A DNA stretch of 64,000 nucleotides from NCBI GenBank assembly GCA_027490925.1, contig JAIXXF010000002.1, forward strand, positions 47,926-111,925. Reading direction: 5' to 3'. Of the stretch, positions 47,591 to 55,374 are shown piece by piece (the stretch's first letter is position 1; every line of letters starts with the position of its first letter). A program made the translations under genes and the position numbers. This DNA comes from Comamonadaceae bacterium (GTDB lineage Bacteria > Pseudomonadota > Gammaproteobacteria > Burkholderiales > Burkholderiaceae_C). The notes under the pieces are model-generated. The model ran no database searches. It was given only the letters and a program-made list of their open reading frames with translations, and was not told the DNA's origin.

Positions 47591-47607
47591 CCCCACCGAG
47601 GTACCCC

Positions 47608-48030
47608 ATGTTCAACCGCAAGAAACAACCCCCCATCAAAAGCCTGATCGCCGTGGACAGCACGATCCAGGGCCACATCAGTTTCGGTGAGGGCCTGCGC
47701 ATCGACGGCAAGGTCAACGGCAATGTGTTGGCGATCGAGGGCCGCCCCAGCATTTTGGTGATCTCGGAATCTGCTGTGGTCGATGGGGAAATCCACGCCG
47801 ACCACGTGATCATCAACGGCAAGATCAACGGACCGGTGTACGCCGCCGAGCTGCTGGAACTGCAACCCACCGCGCGCATCGAAGGCGATGTCCATTACCG
47901 CGCCCTGGAAATGCACCAAGGCGCCCTGATCGCTGGGCGCTTGCAGCCGATGTCCAACACCATCGAGGTGGCCGACAAAGCCGCCGAAGACAAACCCGCC
48001 CTGTCGCTGGCCGCCAGCAACACGGCTTGA
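47608..48030 (+). CDS. Bactofilin (polymer-forming cytoskeletal protein)
   Basis: 140 aa. A central right-handed beta-helix core with regularly spaced Gly/Ile turns: 'TIQGHISFGEGLRIDGKVNG' and 'GEIHADHVIINGKINGPV'. Disordered tails flank it, with Pro-containing 'KKQPPIKSL' at the front as in membrane-binding bactofilins. These proteins polymerise without nucleotide and position cell-wall enzymes. Its neighbour is the membrane coiled-coil protein DUF6776. Confidence 0.93.
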   Translation: MFNRKKQPPIKSLIAVDSTIQGHISFGEGLRIDGKVNGNVLAIEGRPSILVISESAVVDGEIHADHVIINGKINGPVYAAELLELQPTARIEGDVHYRALEMHQGALIAGRLQPMSNTIEVADKAAEDKPALSLAASNTA

Positions 48031-48093
48031 CCCTGCGCCCGTCTCGGGCGAAGGAATCGGGGTAATATCCCAGCAATTTCCTCGGAGAAACCC

Positions 48094-48459
48094 ATGAGCG
48101 CACTCGCCCAAGACATCCAGACCGACATGCCGGTCCCCATCGTGTTCACCGACAGCGCCGCCGCCAAAGTGGCCGATCTGATCGCCGAAGAAGGCAATCC
48201 CGAGTTAAAGTTGCGTGTGTTTGTTCAGGGTGGTGGCTGCTCGGGCTTCCAGTACGGGTTCACCTTCGACGAGATCACCAACGAAGACGACACCACCATG
48301 ACTAAGAACGGGGTGTCGCTGCTGATCGACGCCATGAGTTACCAGTACCTGGTGGGCGCGGAAATCGACTACAAGGAAGACTTGCAAGGGGCTCAGTTCG
48401 TGATCAAAAACCCGAACGCCACGTCCACCTGCGGCTGCGGCTCCAGCTTCTCGACCTGA
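48094..48459 (+). CDS. erpA: Iron-sulfur cluster insertion protein ErpA
   Basis: 121 aa. An A-type carrier that hands 4Fe-4S clusters to targets such as isoprenoid-synthesis enzymes. The three ligand cysteines are visible: one in '[11 protein letters not shown]' and two in the C-terminal 'CGCGSSF'. GGAG at 48083-48086 supports ATG 48094. It converges on anmK with 13 bases between the stops. Confidence 0.96.
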   Translation: MSALAQDIQTDMPVPIVFTDSAAAKVADLIAEEGNPELKLRVFVQGGGCSGFQYGFTFDEITNEDDTTMTKNGVSLLIDAMSYQYLVGAEIDYKEDLQGAQFVIKNPNATSTCGCGSSFST

Positions 48460-48472
48460 GCGGCGCATTGGT

Positions 48473-49696
48473 TCACGCGGGGTAGATGCACCCCAACACA
48501 CGGGCGCCTTGGGCGCCCGTGGCCGTTGTGGCTGGCGCGTTGTCGCTCATGGCAGGAGCGCTATCGCTCATACCGGGCGCGTTGTCGCTTGGGTTGGTGA
48601 CCGTCACCAACGCCTGAGCTTGGTTGCCTGGCAAACCCAGCACCGTTTGCCTGGCCAGCCAGGCGAAGCCCGTGGCCTCCACCTGCTGGGCGGGCACTCC
48701 TAGGGTGTCGGACGTGACCACACGCCAGCCAGGCAAGCGCGCTTGCAGCCGCCGCAGCAGGTGCCAGTTCAGTGCCCCGCCACCACACACCACCAGTGTT
48801 TGGGGCACAGCGCCCAGCCGCTGGAGGTCGGCGGAGACGCTGGCCGCGGTGAGCTCGGCCAAGGTGGCTTGCACGTCCATCGGGGTGAGTGCTTGCTCCC
48901 ACGGCGCCAGCCGCTGGGCCAGCCACTCGGGGTTGAACAGGTCGCGCCCCGTGCTCTTGGGTGGGGCTTGTTGAAAGTATGGTTCCGCCAGCAAGTGGGA
49001 CAGCCACTCGGCGTGCACTTGCCCGCTGGCCGCCCATTCGCCGTGGGCATCGAACGGCTGGCCAAGGTGGCGTTGGCACCAGTGGTCCATCAGCGCGTTG
49101 GCCGGGCCGCAGTCGAAGCCCTGCACCCGACCTGCCGCGTCGATGAGCGTCAGATTGGCAATGCCGCCCAGGTTCAGCGCCGCCAGGGGCTTCCCCGGCC
49201 GACCGAACAGGGCTTGGTGAAAGGCGGGCGCCAGCGGCGCGCCTTGGCCACCTGCCGCCAGGTCGCGGCTGCGGAAATCGGCCACCACCCGGATGCCTGT
49301 GCGTTCGGCCAACAGCGCGGGTTGGTTGATTTGCCAGGTGTAGCCCGTGCCGTCGAACTCGCGCGGGCGGTGGCGCACCGTTTGACCGTGCGCGCCAACC
49401 GCGTTCACGCCGCTGGCGGGCACCCCGCTGCGCTGCAGCAGAGCCTGCACCACATGGGTGTAGACGCCGACGAGCCGGTTAGCGGCCAGTGCCGCGCGGT
49501 GCAATTCGTCGTGGCCGGGTGAATTCAAGGCCAGCAGTTCGGCGCGCAGGTCGGCGGAGAAGTCGGCGCTGGCACGGGCCAGGATGCTGGGTCGCCCGCC
49601 ATGCGGGAGCTGGGAAAAATCGGCGAGCACGCCGTCCACACCGTCGAGCGATGTGCCCGACATCAAGCCGATGAAGAGGTCAGACGGGTTGGGCAT
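48473..49696 (-). CDS. anmK: Anhydro-N-acetylmuramic acid kinase
   Basis: 407 aa, longer than the usual ~370. It phosphorylates anhydro-MurNAc during cell-wall recycling, the same route that AmpD feeds. It starts 'FIGLMSGTSLDGVDG' (ATP/sugar loop), with 'GAHGQTVRH', 'LNLGGIANLT' and 'DCGPAN' further on. The extra length is near the C-terminus, where a heptad repeat (SDNAP-GM, SDSAP-AM, SDNAP-AT, residues 370-390) is inserted before the last ~17 residues. Confidence 0.95.
   Translation of the reverse strand: MPNPSDLFIGLMSGTSLDGVDGVLADFSQLPHGGRPSILARASADFSADLRAELLALNSPGHDELHRAALAANRLVGVYTHVVQALLQRSGVPASGVNAVGAHGQTVRHRPREFDGTGYTWQINQPALLAERTGIRVVADFRSRDLAAGGQGAPLAPAFHQALFGRPGKPLAALNLGGIANLTLIDAAGRVQGFDCGPANALMDHWCQRHLGQPFDAHGEWAASGQVHAEWLSHLLAEPYFQQAPPKSTGRDLFNPEWLAQRLAPWEQALTPMDVQATLAELTAASVSADLQRLGAVPQTLVVCGGGALNWHLLRRLQARLPGWRVVTSDTLGVPAQQVEATGFAWLARQTVLGLPGNQAQALVTVTNPSDNAPGMSDSAPAMSDNAPATTATGAQGARVLGCIYPA
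48527..48589. repeat. 3 x 21-bp in-frame tandem repeat in anmK
   Basis: Three imperfect 21-base units encoding the heptads SDNAPGM, SDSAPAM and SDNAPAT (read on the minus strand). Being in frame, unit gain or loss would change only the tail length. Confidence 0.75.
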
Positions 49697-49829
49697 GGGG
49701 GCGGGTTGGTGAAGGTTTGGAGGGTTCGCCGGGAGATGGGGGGTGTCAGTGCGGGGCGTTGGTGGGGGCGCGGGTGGATCAGGCAGCTGCCGCGTTGCGG
49801 TGCTTCCCTGGGGTGTCGCTGCCCAAATG

Positions 49830-49868
49830 CCGGTTCTGTGTGCCGGGTCTATGTACCGGTTCTATGTA
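49830..49868. repeat. 3 x 13-bp tandem repeat upstream of anmK
   Basis: Units CCGGTTCTGTGTG, CCGGGTCTATGTA and CCGGTTCTATGTA, head to tail, in the 212-base gap between the CobC-like gene and anmK. No gene is seen in the gap. Confidence 0.75.
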
Positions 49869-49908
49869 CCGCTCCGAATTGCTTCCCCTTTTTTGCCCCA
49901 AGTGCCAA

Positions 49909-50457
49909 CTAGGCGTCCACCACCTCCCAAGTGCCAAAGGCGGGTGCGGCCGTGGGCCACGCACTGGCGCTGAGCAGGTCGCGCACACCGCTCAACCACA
50001 GCCGCGCGGCGCGGGCCACCCCGGCATGCGTGAGCCAGACCATGTGGGGTGGGGCGCTGGCGCGCGCGTCGTCCAGTGCGGCGCCCACCCGGTGCAACAC
50101 CTGGTGGGCCGACTCGCCGCCGCCAGGCCGGTGGTGCGCGAAGTCGGCCACCCAGGCGTCGACGGCAGTCTGGCCGATGGCGTCCCAGGGGAGGCCTTCC
50201 CACGCCCCAAAATGCATTTCCGCCAGGCGTGGGTCGGTTTTTGGGGTCAAATCGGGCCTTAGCCCACGTAATATCTGGCTGATTTGCTCACATCTTTGTA
50301 GCGGTGAGCACCACACGGTGGCGTGTGGCGGCAAGGCCTCGGCCAGTCGCGCGGCGCAGGCGGTGGTGGCGGTGGGGTTGGCGCTCAGGTCCGATTGGCC
50401 GTAGCACACCCCGCGGGCCACCAGCGGTGGCGCGTGTCGAACCAGCCACAGGCGCAT
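49909..50457 (-). CDS. cobC: Histidine phosphatase, CobC-like (alpha-ribazole phosphatase)
   Basis: 182 aa. The phosphohistidine is in 'LVRHAPPLVARG'; 'WCSPLQRCEQ' and 'VWLTHAGVARA' supply the second arginine and histidine of the phosphoglycerate-mutase fold. The gene begins 4 bases after cobS, so removal of phosphate from alpha-ribazole (or its cobalamin form) in vitamin B12 assembly is the likely job. On sequence alone other phosphatase roles are possible. Confidence 0.82.
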   Translation of the reverse strand: MRLWLVRHAPPLVARGVCYGQSDLSANPTATTACAARLAEALPPHATVWCSPLQRCEQISQILRGLRPDLTPKTDPRLAEMHFGAWEGLPWDAIGQTAVDAWVADFAHHRPGGGESAHQVLHRVGAALDDARASAPPHMVWLTHAGVARAARLWLSGVRDLLSASAWPTAAPAFGTWEVVDA

Positions 50458-50461
50458 GGGC

Positions 50462-51313
50462 TCAGGCGACCAGCGCCGCGGCGATGTAGAAGGCGATCTC
50501 GCACACCTGTTGCGTCGCGCCCAGGCCGTCGCCGGTGAAGCCATGCAGGCGGCGGGCCAGCAGGCGGCCCATCCAGGCCAGCGCGGCCACCACCGCCATC
50601 AGCCCGGCCATCAGGGTCGCGGCGTCCAGTTCCAGGGCGGCGAGCAGCAGCGCGCCAAGGCACCAGCCTGCGGCGGTCCACAGGCTGCGGACGCTGACCG
50701 TATCGGCCAGCGGCTTGGACTTGCTGCCCGCGTCGTCGCCCACGTGGGGCAGCAGAGCGATCAGCACCAGCGGGGCGCCGCGTGACCACACGTGGCCCAG
50801 CCAGATGACCACACAGGCGCGGGTGATGTCCTCGCCGGTCAGGGTGCTGTCGCCCAGCAAGGCCAGCACCGACACTTTGGTGAGCAGGGCCAGCACCAGC
50901 GCCAGCGCGCCGAATGCGCCCACGCGGGAGTCCTTCATGATCTCCAGTGCCCGGTGGCGGTCGTGGCTACCGCCCAGCCCGTCGGCAAGGTCGGCCAGGC
51001 CATCTTCATGGAAAGCACCGGTCAGCAGCACGGTCGTGACGGTGCACAGCACCGCGGCCAGCAGGGGTGAGAACACCGAGGCCGGCAAGGCCATCAGCCA
51101 CACGGCGTACACCGCCGCCACCACCAGCCCGACCAGCCAACCCACGCCCGGGAAATGCGCGGCACTGGCACGCAGCATCGCGGGGCTGAACCCCACCCAG
51201 TCGGCCAGCCGACCGGTGACGGGGATGCGGGTGAAGAACTGCACCGCCAACAGGTAGTGCCGCCAAAAGCCCGCCCGCTCGGCGGGTGGGGAACGGTCGC
51301 TGGGCTCAACCAC
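50462..51313 (-). CDS. cobS: Adenosylcobinamide-GDP ribazoletransferase
   Basis: 283 aa. It joins adenosylcobinamide-GDP and alpha-ribazole in the last steps of cobalamin synthesis, in the inner membrane. After 'LLAVQFFTRIPVTG' come several hydrophobic segments and the acidic motif 'FHEDGLADLADGLGG' with 'RALEIMKDSRVGAFG'. The start is taken at GTG 51313, which overlaps the CWC gene by 8 bases; a longer frame to 51412 lies inside that gene. No other cobalamin gene besides the CobC-like one is in the window. Confidence 0.92.
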   Translation of the reverse strand: MVEPSDRSPPAERAGFWRHYLLAVQFFTRIPVTGRLADWVGFSPAMLRASAAHFPGVGWLVGLVVAAVYAVWLMALPASVFSPLLAAVLCTVTTVLLTGAFHEDGLADLADGLGGSHDRHRALEIMKDSRVGAFGALALVLALLTKVSVLALLGDSTLTGEDITRACVVIWLGHVWSRGAPLVLIALLPHVGDDAGSKSKPLADTVSVRSLWTAAGWCLGALLLAALELDAATLMAGLMAVVAALAWMGRLLARRLHGFTGDGLGATQQVCEIAFYIAAALVA

Positions 51314-51572
51314 GGGCGGCAGCCGCCACAACGGCGGACAAACACGGCGGGCACAGGCAACCGGCGTAGACCTGGCCGTCGGTCTGGCGCATCGCCTGGG
51401 TGAGTTGTTCACGTGGCAGCGCGGGCAGGGCGGTGCACCAGCAAGGAACGGTATCGTTCATGCCACAGGCAAAGGCGCTCCCGCAGCGTTCGCAGGCCAC
51501 AGGCGCAGACGGTGGCGCTGCTGCAGGGTGGGCTGAGATGCCAGTGTCGTTGGCTCGGGGCATGGGTGTCAT
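51306..51572 (-). CDS. Cysteine-rich CWC-family protein
   Basis: 88 aa with eight cysteines at 27, 30, 36, 44, 46, 72, 74 and 77, including the eponymous CWC at 44-46. They could bind two zinc ions or a cluster. ATG 51572 shares ATGA with the ilvA stop, and the 3' end overlaps the cobS start. Function unknown; the family is common in beta- and gammaproteobacteria. Confidence 0.78.
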   Translation of the reverse strand: MTPMPRANDTGISAHPAAAPPSAPVACERCGSAFACGMNDTVPCWCTALPALPREQLTQAMRQTDGQVYAGCLCPPCLSAVVAAAARG

Positions 51573-53128
51573 GATCGCAGGAACAACTGGTAGACGGGGT
51601 TGCTGGTTTCTTCGACGTAGGGGTAGCCCAGGGTGTTCAGGAACTTCACCAGCGCCCGGTCATCGGCCGCAGGCACTTGCAGACCGATCAGGATGCGGCC
51701 GTAGTCGGCGCCCTGGTTGCGGTAGTGGAACAGGCTGATGTTCCAGGTGGGCTGCATCAGGCTCAGAAACTTCAGCAACGCACCGGGGCGTTCCGGGAAT
51801 TCAAAGCGCAACAGGCGTTCGTCTTTGGCAAGCGTCGAGTGGCCGCCCACCATGTGGCGCACGTGCTCTTTGGCCAGTTCGTCGTGCGTCAGGTCCAGGG
51901 CCTTGAAGCCGTTCTTGCTCAGTGTGGCGGCGATTTTCTTGCTCTCGCCCTTGCCGTGGGTGGTCAGACCCACAAACACGTGGGCCTTGCTGGCGTCGCT
52001 GATGCGGTAGTTGAATTCGGTCACCGAGCGCGGGAGGCCTGGCAGGTTGCCGATCAGCTCGCAGAAGCGGCGGAAGCTGCCACGCTCCTCGGGGATGGTG
52101 ACCGCGAACAACGCCTCTCGCTCCTCGCCCACCTCGGCGCGTTCGGCCACAAAGCGCAAGCGGTCGAAATTCATGTTGGCGCCGCACAGAATCGCGGCGT
52201 AGGTCTCGCCCTTTGTCTTGTGCTGGGCCACGTACTGTTTGATCGCGGCCACCGCCAGCGCGCCCGCGGGCTCGACGATGCTGCGCGTGTCCACAAACAC
52301 GTCTTTGATGGCAGCGCACACCGCGTCGGTGTCGACGGTGATGAACCCGTCCACCAGGGCTCGGCTGATGCGAAAGGTTTCTTCACCCACCAGTTTCACC
52401 GCCGTGCCGTCGGAGAACAGGCCCACGTCGCTCAATGTGACGCGCTTGTTGGCTGACACCGACTGCATCATGGCCGACGAGTCGTCCATCTGCACGCCGA
52501 TCACCTTGACCTCGGGCCGCACCGCCTTGATGTAGTTGGCCACGCCGCTGATCAGACCGCCACCCCCAATGGCCACGAACACCGCGTCCAGCCGGCCCTG
52601 GTGCTGCCGCAGCATTTCCATCGCGATCGTACCCTGCCCGGCGATCACGTCTGGGTCGTCAAACGGGTGCACAAAGGTGAGGCCTTGTTTTTTCTCCAGT
52701 TCGGCGGCGTGGGTGTAGGCGTCGGAGTAGCTGTCACCGGCCAAAACCACCTCGCCGCCCAAGGCACGCACCGCGTCCACTTTCAGTTGTGGCGTGGTGG
52801 TGGGCATGACGATCACCGCGCGCGTGCCCAACCGGCTCGCACCCAGCGCCACCCCTTGGGCGTGGTTGCCTGCCGATGCGCAGATCACGCCCTTTTTCAG
52901 TTGCGCCGGGCTCAGGTGTGCCATTTTGTTGTACGCCCCGCGCAGCTTGAAGCTGAACACCGGCTGCTGGTCTTCGCGCTTGAGCAGCACCGTGTTGTTC
53001 AGGCGACGGCTCAGGTTTTTGGCGGGCTCCATGGCCGACTCCACCGCCACGTCGTACACCTTGGCGGTGAGGATTTTTTTCAGGTAGTCCGCCGGGCTGA
53101 GCGACGCGGCGCGTGTGGGTTTGGTCAT
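51569..53128 (-). CDS. ilvA: Threonine ammonia-lyase, biosynthetic
   Basis: 519 aa. This PLP enzyme makes 2-oxobutanoate from threonine, the entry to isoleucine. The PLP lysine is in 'VFSFKLRGAYNKM'; the phosphate loop is in 'GGGGLISGVANYI'. The C-terminal ~190 residues are two ACT-like domains that give isoleucine feedback control. AGAGG lies 7 bases before ATG 53128. Upstream there is an intrinsic terminator (53194-53225), so transcription may be attenuated. Confidence 0.95.
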   Translation of the reverse strand: MTKPTRAASLSPADYLKKILTAKVYDVAVESAMEPAKNLSRRLNNTVLLKREDQQPVFSFKLRGAYNKMAHLSPAQLKKGVICASAGNHAQGVALGASRLGTRAVIVMPTTTPQLKVDAVRALGGEVVLAGDSYSDAYTHAAELEKKQGLTFVHPFDDPDVIAGQGTIAMEMLRQHQGRLDAVFVAIGGGGLISGVANYIKAVRPEVKVIGVQMDDSSAMMQSVSANKRVTLSDVGLFSDGTAVKLVGEETFRISRALVDGFITVDTDAVCAAIKDVFVDTRSIVEPAGALAVAAIKQYVAQHKTKGETYAAILCGANMNFDRLRFVAERAEVGEEREALFAVTIPEERGSFRRFCELIGNLPGLPRSVTEFNYRISDASKAHVFVGLTTHGKGESKKIAATLSKNGFKALDLTHDELAKEHVRHMVGGHSTLAKDERLLRFEFPERPGALLKFLSLMQPTWNISLFHYRNQGADYGRILIGLQVPAADDRALVKFLNTLGYPYVEETSNPVYQLFLRS

Positions 53129-53164
53129 GAAGGGCCTCTGCCACCGATGATAGTGGAGGCCACC

Positions 53165-53186
53165 CAGCGCCTCGCCCGAGGCGCTG
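53165..53186 (-). promoter_or_regulatory. Strong hairpin between the upstream terminator and ilvA
   Basis: CAGCGCCTCG (53165-53174) and CGAGGCGCTG (53177-53186) are perfect inverted arms. It sits between the upstream terminator and the ilvA start without a T-run. Confidence 0.55.
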
Positions 53187-53193
53187 CGCCCAT

Positions 53194-53278
53194 GAAAAAA
53201 GCCCCAAGCCTTGCGGCTCGGGGCTGAATCCACCAAGAGGAGGTGGAGGAGACAATCGGCGCGTGACAATCACGTAAT
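53194..53278 (-). ncRNA. Putative ~85-nt sRNA or ilvA leader with C/U-rich anti-SD motifs
   Basis: On the minus strand a promoter (TTGCAT 53307-53312, 16-base spacer, TATACT 53285-53290) is followed by three hairpins in ~85 bases. H1 is CGTGA-TTG-TCACG (53262-53274), H2 is CCACC-TCCTCTT-GGTGG (53230-53246), and an 11-bp GC-rich terminator (53200-53225) ends with TTTTTT. The linker CTCCTCC and the loop TCCTCTT are complementary to Shine-Dalgarno sequences. It could be a trans-acting sRNA, or a leader controlling ilvA 66 bases downstream. A GTG-initiated short frame also runs through it. Confidence 0.55.
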
Positions 53279-53284
53279 GAACAA

Positions 53285-53312
53285 AGTATAGCCACCGCCT
53301 GTTGCAATGCAA
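53285..53312 (-). promoter_or_regulatory. Promoter of the putative sRNA/ilvA leader
   Basis: Minus-strand TTGCAT (53307-53312) and TATACT (53285-53290), 16 bases apart. The -35 lies in a perfect palindrome GTTGCA-A-TGCAAC (53301-53313), which could be an operator. Confidence 0.6.
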
Positions 53313-53419
53313 CATGGTTTTTAGACCGCGCCCTCCATTTGGGCCAAATGACGGCAATGGTTCACACAATGGCCAGTGCTGCCCCCCCCAAACCACCGAT
53401 TTTGTAAGGAGTTTTTCGC

Positions 53420-53869
53420 ATGGAATGCACAGTCAGCTGGACCGGTGCCACCGGCGCCCGGTCGGGCATGGGCTTCATGGCCGAGACCGGCAGTGGCCAC
53501 ACCTTGTTGATGGATGGCGCCCCCGACGCCGCCAAACCCGAAAACGGCGGCCAAAACCTGGCCCCCCGTCCGATGGAAGCCGTGCTGGCAGGCACCGGTG
53601 GCTGCACCGCCTACGACGTGGTGCTCATCCTCAAACGCGGCCGCCACGACGTGCGGGGCTGCAGCGTCAAGCTCACCAGCGAACGCGCCGAGACCGACCC
53701 CAAGGTCTTCACCAAGATCCACATGCATTTCACCGTGACGGGCAAAGGCATCCCCGCGAGTGCGGTGGAGCGAGCCATCGCCATGAGCCACGACAAATAC
53801 TGCTCCGCCAGCATCATGTTGAGCAAAACCGCTGAAATCACCACCGGTTTCGAGGTGATAGAAGCCTGA
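53420..53869 (+). CDS. OsmC-family protein
   Basis: 149 aa. Members reduce organic hydroperoxides with two cysteines (Ohr/OsmC) or belong to the YhfA subgroup of less certain role. Here 'GTGGCTAYDVVLIL' holds the first conserved cysteine and 'HDKYCSASIML' the second. AAGGAG at 53407-53412 gives a strong ribosome site for ATG 53420. The short length and sequence are closer to the YhfA-type than to Ohr, so peroxidase activity is only likely. Confidence 0.88.
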   Translation: MECTVSWTGATGARSGMGFMAETGSGHTLLMDGAPDAAKPENGGQNLAPRPMEAVLAGTGGCTAYDVVLILKRGRHDVRGCSVKLTSERAETDPKVFTKIHMHFTVTGKGIPASAVERAIAMSHDKYCSASIMLSKTAEITTGFEVIEA

Positions 53870-53903
53870 CAAGGCCATACCCCCCGGATTTAGGGGGTCA
53901 GAT

Positions 53904-53920
53904 GCTATCCAAAACGTAGC
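53904..53920. repeat. GCTA-N9-TAGC intergenic inverted repeat, copy 2
   Basis: GCTATCCAAAACGTAGC, lying between the convergent osmC and Gly-rich genes, 3 bases from the stop of the latter. Confidence 0.4.
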
Positions 53921-53923
53921 AAA

Positions 53924-55162
53924 TCAGGTCAACCCGCCCAGCAGGCCCGCCAACGGGTTGGCGCTGGTGGCCGCGCCAGAACCGCTGCCAGCTTCTGCGG
54001 TGGGCATGCCCACCGCCATGGGCTGAGGCCCACCTCCTCCCAGCAGACCACCCAACAGCCCGCCAGAGGCGCTGCCGCCCAGGCTGGAGGTGCCGCTGGT
54101 TGGCGTGGCTGTGGGCGCGCTGGCACCACCGCCACCGCCACCCAGCAGGCCACCAAGCAAGTCGCCAGCGCCCGCTCCGCCGCTTTCACCTTCACCCGCA
54201 GCCCCCCCACCACCGAGCACCCCACCCAGCAACGGCAAGCCACCCAGCAAACCGCCGAGCAAATCGCCCGACGATCCAGCCCCAGCGCTGCCCCCGCTGC
54301 CACTTCCAACACCGCCATTTCCACCACCACCATTTCCACCACCGCCACCCAGCAGGTCCCCGAGCAATGGCAGGCCGTTCAGCAAACCACCCAGACCGCC
54401 ATCGCCCGTGTTGGCATTGGGGGTGGCGCCCGGGTTGGGGGCGGGTGCGTCCACGGGGCTGGCGGTGACCGGGGGCGCGGCTGGGCCCGCCACGACCGGG
54501 GTGACCGGCGTGGTGGGGGGCGGGCTCACGGGTGTACCGCTCGATGTGCCCCCGCCCGGCGCAGGGCTGGTTGGGCTGGCCGGGCTGGCTGCGGGGCTGC
54601 CGTTGTCGTCGTCGTTGCGGTTCGCCAACAGGCCGCCGACGGCCAGCATGCCGAGCAAGCCGCCACCGATCAACCAGCTGTCGTCCACCGCCGCAGCGGG
54701 CGCGCCCGGCTTGCGCACGGCCACGGTGGTGTCGCCCTCTGGCAACGGGCTGGCAAACAGCAGGTCGCCAGACAGCAGCTCCACATCCACTTGTTGCACA
54801 CCGGGTGAGAGCTGGGTGGCGCCGATCACGGCCTCGCTGCCGCCTGTGAACACGCCGGGCACTGGCGGCTTGTTACTGGTGTCGGGGGCCGGAAACACCA
54901 CATTGGCGCTGCCGTTGGGTGGCACCACCAAGCGGTCGCCCACCCGCAGCACGCCCGGGCCCTCCACCGGGATGCGCACGCCTTCGCGCACCACCATCGT
55001 GCCCGTGGTGGCCGTGGTCAGGGCGCCGACCTCATTCGGGTCCACCGCCGTCACACCCCGGGCCGGGCGGCTGGCGGTCGCTGCCTGGGCCACCAAAAAG
55101 TCGGGGGATGAGGTGGCGCTGGGCGCAGGGTAGGACGCGATCAAGGGGGCGTTCAGGGACAT
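53924..55162 (-). CDS. Gly-rich GLLGG-repeat protein with adhesin-prefix-like N-terminus
   Basis: 412 aa. Residues ~35-150 contain 'VLRVGDRLVVPPNGSANVVF', like the FecR-like/adhesin-prefix modules of large type I-secreted adhesins. One hydrophobic stretch follows at ~163-180 ('WLIGGGLLGMLAVGGLLA'), then an acidic patch, a Pro/Ser/Thr linker to ~260, and a C-terminal 150 residues of GLLGG-type repeats with Gly/Ser spacers. There is no classical signal peptide and no adhesin repeat array. It may be a reduced surface or matrix protein; the function is unknown. Confidence 0.65.
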   Translation of the reverse strand: MSLNAPLIASYPAPSATSSPDFLVAQAATASRPARGVTAVDPNEVGALTTATTGTMVVREGVRIPVEGPGVLRVGDRLVVPPNGSANVVFPAPDTSNKPPVPGVFTGGSEAVIGATQLSPGVQQVDVELLSGDLLFASPLPEGDTTVAVRKPGAPAAAVDDSWLIGGGLLGMLAVGGLLANRNDDDNGSPAASPASPTSPAPGGGTSSGTPVSPPPTTPVTPVVAGPAAPPVTASPVDAPAPNPGATPNANTGDGGLGGLLNGLPLLGDLLGGGGGNGGGGNGGVGSGSGGSAGAGSSGDLLGGLLGGLPLLGGVLGGGGAAGEGESGGAGAGDLLGGLLGGGGGGASAPTATPTSGTSSLGGSASGGLLGGLLGGGGPQPMAVGMPTAEAGSGSGAATSANPLAGLLGGLT

Positions 55163-55374
55163 GTTGGGCTCCGAAACGTGGGCTGGAAGGGGTGGTGGCG
55201 TGGGCAGCTGGGTGGGGCGACTTGGGCGACTGACATCAATGAGCGCTTGCTCTTGTGGCGCCCAACCTTTGACTCAGCGCAAAGCGCCCGCCGTCAGATG
55301 GCTAACACCGCACATATAAAAATTATCCAACGCCACCGCCCCCCAGCACCACCGGGTTCAACCCGGTGAGGGGG

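Noticed and set aside
48501..48518. Hairpin CGGGCGCC/GGCGCCCG as an erpA terminator
   Set aside because: It lies inside the anmK coding region and has no T-run on either strand.
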